Source of the DNA: Candidatus Altimarinota bacterium
Lineage (GTDB): Bacteria > Patescibacteriota > Gracilibacteria > BD1-5 > UBA6164
Assembly (NCBI GenBank): GCA_013350285.1
Contig: JAAXWG010000001.1
Span: 186,001-250,000, forward strand
Direction: 5' to 3'
Length of the DNA: 64,000 nucleotides
This document shows, in pieces, positions 31,072-40,195 of the stretch. A program made the translations under genes and the position numbers. Under the pieces are notes generated by a model that searched no databases, was not told the origin of the DNA, and worked only from the letters and a program-made list of their open reading frames with translations. Every line of letters begins with the position of its first letter. Positions within the stretch are counted from its first letter, which is position 1.

Positions 31072-31342
31072 CTAATCACAAAAAATTCTCTCAATAATTT
31101 TGTACCTTAAATCCTCTTTTGAGGCATTCATCATAAAGCTCTGAGTACCTCAGCCTTAAAAACTCCATTTTATCATAAAAAAATTTAACATGCCCACTTC
31201 AAAGTGTGTACTTTTTTGGTTGTCATACAAAATTATATTTTCATTGTTTTATAAGATTAGGAATTCTTTTTATTTCCCTATGTTCTGCCAATAAATGCTG
31301 ATCATACAATTCTTTCACTGGAACCAAATTTACTCTTGTCAT
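30956..31342 (-). CDS. denV: T4 endonuclease V-like pyrimidine-dimer DNA glycosylase
   Basis: The 128-aa protein aligns along its full length with phage T4 Den[21 protein letters not shown], then [31 protein letters not shown] and the C-terminal YKYYGK. Thr2 (the N-terminal nucleophile after Met removal), Arg22, Glu23 and Arg26, all key in T4, are present. It cuts the glycosidic bond of UV-induced pyrimidine dimers and nicks the strand. Glycines in UGA show that it has adapted to this code. It is divergent from recR, which also concerns repair. Confidence 0.95.
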
Positions 31343-31587
31343 TTTTTTGTATTAATTTTTATGCTTGTCCACAATATACCTGATACAAATTGGTTTTCCG
31401 TTAACTCCATTTCTCCCTTGGGGATTGGGGGATGTTTTAGGAAAAACAAATTAGCTTAGGTATAATATGAAAATGTACAAAAAGTGCAATGGAATGAATT
31501 ATTTAATAAAAATTTTCTCGCTTCCCTTGCCTCATCATCAAAAATCAATATACTTATGCAATATTTTCTTTTTTTAAAAAACTTTTT
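31343..31587. promoter_or_regulatory. divergent region of denV and recR
   Basis: No gene is seen. TATAAT at 31461-31466 on the plus strand could be the -10 of recR, with a leader of about 115 bases; its -35 is poor. A G-rich stretch, TTGGGGATTGGGGG, lies near 31416-31430, unusual in this AT-rich window. Confidence 0.4.
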
Positions 31588-32199
31588 ATGCCGGAAGCTC
31601 TCAAAAAACTGATACAAAATATAAATCTTTTGCCGTGAATCTGAGAAAAAACAGCGACAAGAATTGCACTTTTTTTACTCAGCACCAATAATAATTTTAT
31701 AAATGATTTCAAAAATAATTTATCTTGAATAAAAGAAAAAATACAATATTGTAAAACCTGTCATGCTATCACCGATGCTGGAAAAGATTTTTGCACTATT
31801 TGCGAAAAACAAACAAGAAACAAAAATACTATCTGTGTCGTAGAAGAATATCTTGATATGCTGACAATTGAGCAAGCTGGAGGCTATGATGGAGTCTATC
31901 ATATCTTATGATGAGCCATTTCTCCAATTAATTGAATTTTTATAGGAGATCTCAATTTTGAAAGTCTTTTTAATAGGATTGAAAATGCTGATGATAAAGT
32001 AGAAATTATCCTTGCGACCAATCCAAATATAGAATGAGAAGCGACAAGCTCTTACATAAAAGAAGAAATAGAAAAAAGAAAACTAAAACACAAAACTTTT
32101 TTGAGTAGATTATCGAGATGACTCAGCTCATGATATATAGAATTTGCTGACAACATCACTATAATTAATGCTTTAAAAGAAAGAAAAGAACTAAAATAA
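31588..32199 (+). CDS. recR: recombination protein RecR
   Basis: The 203-aa protein starts PEALKKLIQNINLLPGIGEKTATRIALFLL, the helix-hairpin-helix that binds DNA. A four-Cys zinc finger follows (CKTCHAITDAGKDFCTIC), then the Toprim domain with VVEEYLDM and later ISPINGIFIGDL. With RecF/RecO it loads RecA. The HhH glycines are UGA. Start ATG 31588. It is followed by a small ORF 22 bases downstream. Confidence 0.95.
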
Positions 32200-32221
32200 T
32201 TATTTTTTAACAAAAATACTT

Positions 32222-32422
32222 ATGAGTGAAGGAGAACTTATGCCTTCTTGATGAAAGCCAAAAATGACAAGATCTCAAGTAAAAAAATACATCAAAAATA
32301 TGAAACAGGCTCAAAAAATTGCGAAAGAAAAAATAAAAAAAATGAAAGAAGCAGGAGATTTGGAACAAAGTGATGAAGAAATAAAAAAACTTGAAAACCA
32401 GATAGATGAAGCTTTTGAATAA
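32222..32422 (+). CDS. small conserved-looking charged protein
   Basis: The 66-aa ORF, MSEGELMPSGGKPKMTRSQ..., contains two UGA glycines in PSGGK. Most of it is a Lys/Glu-rich helix (KKYIKNMKQAQKIAKEKIKKM), likely an amphipathic or coiled-coil helix. It lies 22 bases after recR and may share its transcript. It is convergent with the coiled-coil gene ending at 32439. I do not recognise it. Confidence 0.6.
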
Positions 32423-32438
32423 TTTTTTATTTATATTT

Positions 32439-33476
32439 TTAAATAAAACTTGTTAATTTTGTATCAATTCAAAGAAGTTCACATATTTCATCATATAATT
32501 TTTTAGAAAGTTTCGCTTTCTTTTTTTCTCATGAAAATCACAATTCTTTTAATCTTTGAAAATCTTCCAAAAGTATTTTTTTTGAATTTCAAAAAGTAGG
32601 CTTTTTTAATCCTTTTATAATAACTCCCAAATTTGTCTTAAATTGCTGTATTTCCTCTTCTTTTTTGCTTATAAAATCTTTTATTTTTTTATTTTTTTCT
32701 TCTAATATATCAATTTGTTGATAAATATCATCTTCTGAAATAACTTCTTCTCTTTTTTTCTCTTGTTCTTCTGCATTGTAAGAAATTCCTAATTTTTTAG
32801 CGACTGTTTGTTTTAATCATATAAATTCATTCTCTTTTTTTTCTAATTGTTTTTCCAGATCTCAAATTTCTTGTTTTAATATTTCTACCTTTTCTTTTGC
32901 TTTTTCTAATTTTTCTTTTTCTTCTTCTTTAGATAAAGCTACATTTCTTCTTGTTGGTCATAAAATAGTTAAAACTTCTTTTTCTCTCAAAGATATTTGT
33001 TCTTTTATACTTTCTTTTGTTATTTCTTTTGTTATTTCTTCTGAGTTATCAGTATAAGTAATAGTTATTTTTTCTCCATTAATAAGAAGATGAGAGATAG
33101 CTGAAATATCTTTTCATCAAAGTTCATATTCACCAAATTTGGTATATAAAAAATGAAATCCACTTTCTTTTGTAAAAACATAAGTATAATTTCATTTTTC
33201 ATCAATAGCTAGTTTTTTTATTTTTCATTCTAAAGGAATAATAGTTTCTTCAAAGCTTTCATTTTGCTGATTCCACTTTAAAATAACAAGTGGTTTTATG
33301 GTATTATTTATTATGTTTTCAGTATCTCTAAAAATAAAAACATAATCTCTAGCTTGAGATAAATGTATTATAGAAGGCGAAGAAGAATACACTAATGTAT
33401 CTCCTTTATAAATTCAATTTATTTTGATTGTATAGTTATTTTTTATTTCATCTCTTTCTCCTTCTCTTTCTCACAT
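32439..33476 (-). CDS. unknown coiled-coil protein
   Basis: The ORF is 345 aa. The N-terminal half (about residues 10-150) looks beta-rich, with Lys, Tyr and UGA-coded Gly; the middle (about 165-275) is a long coiled coil rich in Glu, Lys and Leu; the C-terminal 70 residues are helical and basic. There is no signal peptide or membrane span. It follows the HAD phosphatase gene, at the end of the RNR locus. The start at 33474-33476 is ATG followed by a UGA glycine. The function is unknown. Confidence 0.7.
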
Positions 33477-33493
33477 CAAATATATATTAATAA

Positions 33494-34102
33494 TTATTTT
33501 TGTAGCTTTTCCAAAAAAGGAAGTAATTCTTCAAAATTATGAATAATCAAAAGAGGATTTCATATCTCTAAAATTTCTTTTTTACTATAGTTTCATACAA
33601 TCGCTATTGTCTTTATTCCTACATTATTTGCTTCTTTTATATCCCCCAAAGTATCAGTAACAAAAAGTATTTCTTCTTTTTTTAATCAATATTCCTGTAT
33701 TAAATTTTCAAATTTCTCTTGTTTAGACTGACAAGTTTCAAGTCACATAATTTTTTGAAAATGATGATGTATATTATTTGTTTCAAGACAAGCAAAAATA
33801 TTTCTCTCTCATCAAGAAGAAATAATAAAAATATGGTAATTTTGTGATAATTTTTCTATATCTCTTTTTATATTCTCATCAACAGAAATTTCTCTTTGCT
33901 CAGTATACACATAATCTCTATATTTTTCCCATTCAATATTCTTTATTGCTTCTAAATTATGTTCAAAAAAATTTCCATAATGGAGAGAACGAAACTGTTC
34001 ATCTGAAATATCTACTCAAGAAAAAGCTTTTACTTTCTCAAAATGAAAATGAAAACTATCAACAATAACTCCATCAAAATCAAAAATAATCGCTTTTATC
34101 AT
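33494..34102 (-). CDS. HAD-family phosphatase (phosphoglycolate phosphatase-like)
   Basis: The 202-aa protein starts MIKAIIFDFDGVIVDS, with the HAD nucleophile DxD. A helical cap follows, then motif II IIISSG, motif III Lys and motif IV FVTDTLGDIKEA. It resembles the PGP/beta-phosphoglucomutase group. It starts two bases before the nrdR stop, so it belongs to the nrd transcript. Dephosphorylation of a nucleotide or a sugar phosphate is plausible. Confidence 0.88.
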
Positions 34103-34103
34103 A

Positions 34104-34547
34104 TTAAAAAAATTCTTTTTGGATAAATTCTAAAAAATCTTTTATATCTTCAAACTTGAGATGAACTGAAGCATATCGTATATAAGCCACTTGATCAATA
34201 TTTTTTAATTCATTTAGTACTTCTTTTCCTATTTCCTTGGTGCTGATTTCTTTTATTCATCACCAAGAATTTTCTAATTTATTAAGCATATGAGTTATAA
34301 GTTCTCTCTCCACATTTCTCTTATTACAAGCTATAAGTATACTTTCTTCTAGCTTTTGTCTATCATATCTTTCAAGCTCATTATCTGATTTTATCACATT
34401 GATATTTACAAGCTCTATTTGTTCAAAAGTCGTAAATCTCCTTCCGCATTTTTCACATTCTCTTCTTCTTCGTATATTTGTCCCATTTTCATTTATACGA
34501 GAGTCTATTACTTTTGTCAGAGGATTTCAACATTGTGGGCAAAACAT
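34104..34547 (-). CDS. nrdR: transcriptional repressor NrdR
   Basis: The 147-aa repressor has an N-terminal zinc ribbon (Cys3, Cys6, Cys31, Cys34) around RRRRECEKCGRRFTTFE and an ATP-cone with IVLACNKRNV-type sequence (here ILIACNKRNVERE). It senses ATP/dATP and represses ribonucleotide reductase genes by binding NrdR boxes, two of which lie in front of nrdD in this window. It is in the same operon as nrdD and nrdG. Confidence 0.97.
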
Positions 34548-34558
34548 AGGTTTATATA

Positions 34559-35260
34559 TTAACTACGAATAAAACATTTTTCTACATATTTCTGAGCAAT
34601 ATCTTGAAAAATTTGTAATTCTTTGATAGAAAAACTTTTTCAAGAAAAATCTTTTTCTAAAGTATTTCAAGGCTTATAATTTTGGAGATAATAAAGCTTT
34701 GCTCAGGCAATACTTTTTACTATTTTTTCTATATCTTCTTGATTATGAAATCAGGCAACACAAGTTGTGCGAAATTCATATTCAAGTGATGAGTTTTTTA
34801 TAAGTTCAATAGATTCGTTTATTCCTTCAAGATTTTCCTTAAATCAAGTAATTTCTCCATATTTTTCCAAAGGATTTTTTATATCCATTGCAATATAATC
34901 AAGAAGTTTATCATCTATCAAACTTTTTAAAATCTTCGGATTTGTCCCATTGGTATCAAGTTTGACAAAAAATCCTAGCTCTTTTATTTTTTTACAAAAA
35001 TTAGAGAGATTTTTTTGAAGAGTTGGTTCTCATCAACAAATAGAAACTCCATCAAGTAAGCCCTTTCTTTTTTCTAAAAAACGAAAAAATATTTCTTCAG
35101 GTATTATATTTTTTATTATTTCTTCTTTATATTTTTCACTGACAAATTCAGGATTATGGCAATAAGGGCAACGAAAATTGCATCCAAGAGTAAAAATCAC
35201 GGTTGCTATTTTCCCTGGATAATCAATAAGCGAAAATTTTTGAATACCAGCTATTTGCAT
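34559..35260 (-). CDS. nrdG: anaerobic RNR-activating protein, radical SAM
   Basis: The 233-aa protein begins MQIAGIQKFSLIDYPGKIATVIFTLGC and carries the radical-SAM cluster CNFRCPYC (Cys27, 31, 34). It uses SAM to make the glycyl radical of the class III RNR. GVSICGGEPTLQKNL and LDTNGTNPKIL are the later SAM motifs. It sits five bases downstream of the stand-alone glycyl-radical ORF and before nrdR. The family name NrdG is certain; the length is that of the PflA/NrdG2 type. Confidence 0.95.
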
Positions 35261-35265
35261 AGTGT

Positions 35266-35451
35266 TTATTTATATTCTTCTATAAAACAACAATTTGTAG
35301 TTTTAAAATATTTTCTACTATAAAACTCTGATTTTTTTCCTATATTAAAATGTGTTACTGGTCTATGATATCCCATAACTCTTGTATAAATCTCACAAGG
35401 AGTTCTTTGTACTTCTACACCATTTTCATTTATAAAAATTTGTGGTTCCAT
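35266..35451 (-). CDS. stand-alone glycyl-radical domain of class III RNR
   Basis: The 61-aa ORF corresponds to the extreme C-terminus of NrdD: YTRVMGYHRPVTHFNIGKKSEF, with the likely radical Gly27, coded GGA. In most class III RNRs this segment is part of the NrdD chain. Here the NrdD ORF ends in TAA at 35474, 22 bases upstream and in a different frame, so the radical loop is made as a separate peptide. It lies between nrdD and nrdG. Ribosomal frameshifting is not needed, since it has its own ATG. Confidence 0.85.
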   Translation of the reverse strand: MEPQIFINENGVEVQRTPCEIYTRVMGYHRPVTHFNIGKKSEFYSRKYFKTTNCCFIEEYK

Positions 35452-35473
35452 AATAATAAAATTAAAAATTAAA

Positions 35474-37678
35474 TTACATTTTTATATTTTCTAAATCATC
35501 CATCTTTTGAGCATCATCTGTATATTTTGCTCTTGTTTGCATATCAAATTTTGTTCCTTTATAACCAAGTTCAGCATCACATTTTGGACAATAATCATGT
35601 TCTCAGGCAATATATCCATGTTTTGGACAAATAGAAAAAGTTGGACTAATAGTAATATAAGGAAGTTGATAATTTGATATTACTTTTCTTACAAAATCTC
35701 TACATATTTGAGATGTTTCTAGTCTTTCTCAAAGATAAAGGTGGAGAACGGTTCATCCTGTATACTTACATTGAAGTTCATTTTGTTTATCAAGAGCTTC
35801 AAAAGCATCATTTGTAAACCCAACAGGAAGTTGACTTGAGTTGGTATAATAAGGAGCTGATTCAGTTCCTGACTGGATAATATCATGAATTTGTTTTTTA
35901 TCTTCTCTTGCAAATCTATAAGTTGTCCCTTCTGCAGGAGTTGCTTCAAGATTGTAGAGATTTCCTGTTTCTTCTTGAAATGCTTTTAATTTTTCTCTCA
36001 TAAAGTCAAGAATTTCTATAGCAAATGCTTCTCATTTAGGAGTTGATATATCTTCTTTTCCATCCGTAAAATTTAAAATTGCTTCATTCATTCCATTGAG
36101 TCCAATCGTAGAAAAATGATTTCTAAAACTTCTTAAATATCTATAGGTATATGGATAAAGTCATTTTTCAAGCCATTTTGAAACTGTTTTTCTTTTGAGT
36201 TCAAGAGAAGTTTTTCCAAGCTCCATCAAATAAGAAATTTGTTTTTTAAATCCTTCTAAATCTCCTTTATTATTGTATCCTATTCTTGCCATATTAATCG
36301 TTACTACTCAAATACTTCCTGTCATTTCTGCAGAACCAAAAAGTCCATTTCCTCTTTTTTCTAGTTCTTTTAAGTTAAGTTGAAGTCTACAACACATACT
36401 TCTTACTGCTCATGGTGTATAAGCATCTTCGTTTCTTATTGTCTCAAATTCTCCACTTTTATTTTTCACTCTTTTATACTGACTTCCAACAAAATTTTGA
36501 AAATATGGTAATCCATATTTTGCTGTCATTTCAAATAAATCTTCTACGAGAGGGTCTTCCCAAGGAAAGTCTTCTGTAATATTGTAAGTAGGAATAGGAA
36601 AAGTAAAAACTCTTCATTTATTATCTCATTTTGTATAGACTTCTATAATTGCTTTGTTAATAATTCTCATTTCATCTTCAAGCTCACTATATTTCTTTTC
36701 ATAATATCCTTGTTCTATTCCTCAGAGAAGAAGAGCTTTTTCTTTTAAATCTTCTGGACATACCCAATCAAGAGTAATATTTGTAAACGGAGTTTGTGTT
36801 CCCCATCTACTTGGAACATTAAGTCCAAAAACAAAATTTTGCATTTGTTGATAGACATATTTATAAGTTTCATCATAAATATATTGTTCTTTTGCTTCTT
36901 CTGAATCAAAATGAGCTTTGAGTTTAACTAACTCATTTCTTAATTCTGTTTTATGTTTGTGGACAAATGGAGCAAGATAAGTATCAAATGATGAAAATGC
37001 TTGAGCTCCAGCCCATTCATTTTGAAGAGTTCCAAGAAAATTTATCATTTGATTTACTGCTGCTTGTAAATTTTTTGCAGGAGAAGAATCAATTCTTGCT
37101 GGAACACCATTAAACCCTTCTTCAAGAAGTTGTCTTAAACTCCATCAAGCACAATATCAACAAAGCATATCAAGATCATGAATATGAACATCTCCATTTC
37201 TATGAGCATTTCCTATTTCAGCTGGATATACATGAGAAAGCCAATAATTTGCTGTAACTTTTCCAGATACATTCAAAATAAGTCCTCAAAGAGAATATCC
37301 GGAATTTGCATTTGCATTGATTCTCCAATCTGATTTATCAAGATATTCATTCATTGTATCTATAACCTCTACAACGACACTTCTATCATTTCTGCCTTCA
37401 CTTCTTTTTTGTCTGTAAATAATATAACTTTTTGCAACCTTGTCATGTCAAGCCTTAATAAGAGCTTCTTCCACAGAATCTTGAATATCTTCAACTGAAG
37501 GAATTCATTTTCCCAATTTTTTCATTGCTATATCAATAGCTATTTTTGTCAGTTGTGAAACTTCACTAAAGTCTTCTCCACCAACTGATTCTATCGCTTT
37601 TTTGATAGCTTTTTCTATCTTATTTTTATCAAAAGTAACAAAACTCCCGTTTCTTTTTTTTATTTTAAAAAAGTTCAT
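35474..37678 (-). CDS. nrdD: anaerobic ribonucleoside-triphosphate reductase, lacking radical tail
   Basis: The 734-aa subunit starts with an ATP-cone (FKIKKRNGSFVTFDKNKIEKA, residues 1-95). The ten-stranded barrel has the catalytic Cys region DLDMLCGYCAGWSLRQLL, NVPSRWGTQTPFTNIT and GLNGMNEAILNFTDG. Near the end it has the zinc pair CPKHG/CPKCDAELG. The usual following glycyl-radical loop is missing and is encoded by the next ORF. It reduces NTPs to dNTPs without oxygen, so the organism makes DNA precursors anaerobically. Confidence 0.96.
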
Positions 37679-37683
37679 AATTT

Positions 37684-37727
37684 ACTATATATGGTATTAA
37701 AATTGTAAAAACAATACTATATATAGT
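37684..37727 (-). promoter_or_regulatory. two NrdR boxes in front of nrdD
   Basis: ACTATATATGGT (37684-37695) and ACTATATATAGT (37716-37727) fit the NrdR box consensus and are 32 bp apart, about three helical turns. On the minus strand a TTGTTT and a TATATA inside the left box give a possible promoter 17 bases apart. The left box begins only five bases before the nrdD ATG. Confidence 0.85.
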
Positions 37728-37729
37728 GT

Positions 37730-38102
37730 TACGAATGTCAAAAAAATAAAAATAAATCCACTTGATTTTATTGATTTTTTATTTTATTGGATTTTAAATA
37801 AGGGGCTTCTTCTTGTGTCATTGCTTTTAAAAAAATTGCAAGTTTTTTTTGTGAATTTTTATAAAAACTTTCCTATTAAAAAAAATAGCATTATTAAAAA
37901 ATAATAAGAGAATAGGGATTTTAAAATTTTATTCTCTATTAAGGAAAGTCTGAAAAACTAACTTTTTGTCATTCCTGCGAAGGCAGGAATCTATTAAATA
38001 GACAAAATTCTTTTTCTCTAGTATATTCAACTAACAAAAAAAGTAGAATGTGTTTTTTTACATTCTACTTTATTGGGGGCAGTTTATTGAAGAGGTTTTT
38101 TG
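37730..38102. other. Intergenic with two hairpins, no gene seen
   Basis: A stretch of about 370 bases without a usable frame. ATTCCTGC-GAAG-GCAGGAAT (37971-37990) is a compact hairpin with a GNRA-like loop, of the REP-like kind common in bacteria. A weaker repeat AGAGAAT/ATTCTCT lies near 37908-37937. The terminator at 38040-38071 is listed separately. Confidence 0.5.
38034..38071 (-). terminator. terminator of the gene at 38103-39293
   Basis: AAAGTAGAATGT (38040-38051) pairs with ACATTCTACTTT (38060-38071). On the minus strand the stem is followed by seven T, as expected for the gene whose stop is at 38103. Confidence 0.85.
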
Positions 38103-39293
38103 TTAAATAGTTCTACTTCCAGATACTTCTTTTATTTTTGGTGTTTCCCTTTTCATATCTCTATAGATAGTATTGAGAAAATTTACTAAAAAATTAACAT
38201 TTTTATATCATCCCATACTATCCTTTAGAACTTTATTTATAACAGAGTTACTTATCAATGTAGTATCATCTATAATGCCTGTATCTACATATATATTTCT
38301 ATCTATACTAAGGTAAAAAGGATCTAATTTATTTCTAATTTTTTCTCCACTTAATGAATATATGTAATCATAAATTATACTATGAACAATATTAATAAGT
38401 TGTATCATATTTGTAATATTTGTTTTATTTGTCTCATTTTTCAATATCTCTCCATTATCTGAATATTGGAGATTAAGACGATAAGGAAAATCATATTTTC
38501 ATAATATTTTTACATTACCTTTACCTTTTCCTAAATCAATAGTTGATTTACTATTACCATAAGATGAAATTTCTAAATTATTTCAAACAATATTTATTTT
38601 TAGATTTCTTTCAGACTTCCTACTTTTTTTAGTATCTATATTAGTTAGTTCTATTTCATTTATTAAATCACCAAGTTGTCCTTTTATATAATTAAGAGTT
38701 TCCTGTTTTTCATGACTATAAATAGTCTTATCACTATATTTTTTTGCCGAACTAAGATTCTGAAAATCCTTTTTATAATCAACTATTGTTCTTGCTGTTT
38801 CCATTCAAATATTTCAATCTATATGATATGTAAGTTTCTTGAAATTTTCTTTATCAATATTATATTCTCATATAATAAGCATTACTTGTATAAATTTAGC
38901 TTCATACGAACCATTTTTTATAATTATGTCTCTACCTTGATATTTTGTTTTCCTATCTTTTCCAGATTTTCAATAATAATTTTGAGTATCCATATTTAAA
39001 ACTAGTTCTTGAAAAATTTTAATACTTTTACTATTTTTAAAAAAACTATAAAAGTCTTTTAAAGAAAAATTCTCATATTTTTTTATTTTTTCTACCATAG
39101 ACATAAATAACTCTACTCGTTTTTTAAAATAATCTGAAGAAGGAATTTTATCTATTTCTTCATTATTTGAAGAAGTTCTCGCTATTGTAATAGTATTATC
39201 TAATTGTTTTTCTAAATTAGCCGTAATCTTTTTGTTGCTTTGTTGATTGATATTTATTACATTTTTCGGTTTTTCTAAATTAGTCATAATCAT
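38103..39293 (-). CDS. unknown hydrophilic protein
   Basis: The ORF is 396 aa, rich in Asn, Ile, Lys and Ser, with no signal peptide, membrane span or motif that I can name. The N-terminal 60 residues look disordered (KPKNVININQQSNKKI). Residues 60-250 appear mainly helical. A second ATG six bases inside is an alternative start. It is a single-gene unit with its own promoter (39335-39363) and terminator. It may be lineage-specific. Confidence 0.7.
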
Positions 39294-39334
39294 TAAAATT
39301 AAAAATATTAAAAATTGTATTTTTATACTCTAAT

Positions 39335-39363
39335 ATTTTACTATTCTTTTTTTATAATGTCAA
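39335..39363 (-). promoter_or_regulatory. promoter of the gene at 38103-39293
   Basis: On the minus strand TTGACA (39358-39363) and TAAAAT (39335-39340) are exactly 17 bases apart, about 40 bases upstream of the ATG at 39291-39293. Confidence 0.7.
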
Positions 39364-39503
39364 AAATCAGCACAAAAAAATCAGAAAAAATTTTTCTATT
39401 GAATTAAAAGCCAAAAAAACAAGTAAAAAATGTAAGAAATCAACACTATAAAAAAGTCTAAAGTATTTTTTCATATTTTAGACTCATAGAATTCATAATA
39501 TTT

Positions 39504-39944
39504 TTAAGTATACATCTTCATCTCAACTTCTAATCCTTGAAATCAAAATTTTTCATAAAAAGGGGCAAGTTTTTGGTCACAAGCAAGTTCTATCTTATAA
39601 CATCACTCTCAATTAAGATACTCAAGAACATATTGCATCAAAAGAGAGCCAAGTCAATTTCACTGATATTTTGGATTAACACTCACTTCTTCAATTCTTC
39701 ATCAAATACTTCCTCCTCTCAAAAATTTATAATCAAGAAGTCCTCTTACACTCCCTACAATATCTCAAGATTCTTTTTCTATAACAACAAAAGTCTTGCT
39801 ATACGATTTTGATGCCTCAAAAGTATTTATAAATTTTTCTAAATTTGGATTTTCTACAACTTTTAGTCAAGCCATAGAATGACAAAAACTTTCAAATTTT
39901 TCTTTGAGCAAAGAAAGAGTAAGTTCTGTAATAAAAAATTCCAT
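39504..39944 (-). CDS. GNAT-family N-acetyltransferase
   Basis: The 146-aa protein has the GNAT layout: SYSKTFVVIEKES, VGSVRGLLDYK (beta4), EEVSVNPKYQ and the acetyl-CoA loop with GS and GSLLMQYVLEYL, then the C-terminal YKIELACDQKLAPFYEKFGF typical of RimI-like enzymes. Glycines of the CoA loop are UGA. The substrate cannot be told. It stands alone, divergent from the pilin gene. Confidence 0.88.
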
Positions 39945-40116
39945 ATCAAAATCTATGAAAAAATAAATCTAGCTAATTATATTGAAAATAAGCTCCTTTC
40001 AAGTGAAAATAAAATTATCATTTTTATATATTTTTAAAATAGCTCTTTATAAATAAAAGAGATACTAGATAAAAAATATAAAAAATAAAAAAAAATAAAT
40101 AGCAATAAAGAAATAC

Positions 40117-40144
40117 TTGCAAAAGTAGTTTGAGGAAAGATAAT
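40117..40144 (+). promoter_or_regulatory. possible promoter of the fibrinogen-like pilin gene
   Basis: TTGCAA (40117-40122) and GATAAT (40139-40144) are 16 bases apart. The -10 lies inside the left arm of the 44-bp palindrome, so a protein bound to the palindrome would block it. The 170 bases to the left are AT-rich and show no gene. Confidence 0.4.
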
Positions 40145-40180
40145 TAAATAAGATTAAATTTAATCTTATTTAATTATCTT
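40137..40180. repeat. 44-bp perfect palindrome before a pilin gene
   Basis: The left arm (40137-40158) begins AAGATAATTAAATAAG, and its exact reverse complement follows without a spacer (40159-40180). The 22-bp arms have no mismatch. It ends 15 bases before the pilin ATG. Confidence 0.97.
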
Positions 40181-40195
40181 AATAAAAATATATAA

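Noticed and set aside
35452-35473. Programmed frameshift joining nrdD and the radical ORF
   Set aside because: No slippery heptamer is seen, the NrdD frame ends with TAA 22 bases before a good ATG, and the radical ORF needs no fusion.
40137-40180. 44-bp palindrome as a simple transcription terminator
   Set aside because: No convergent gene ends there; genes on both sides start away from it, and the stem is AT-rich without a T run after it.
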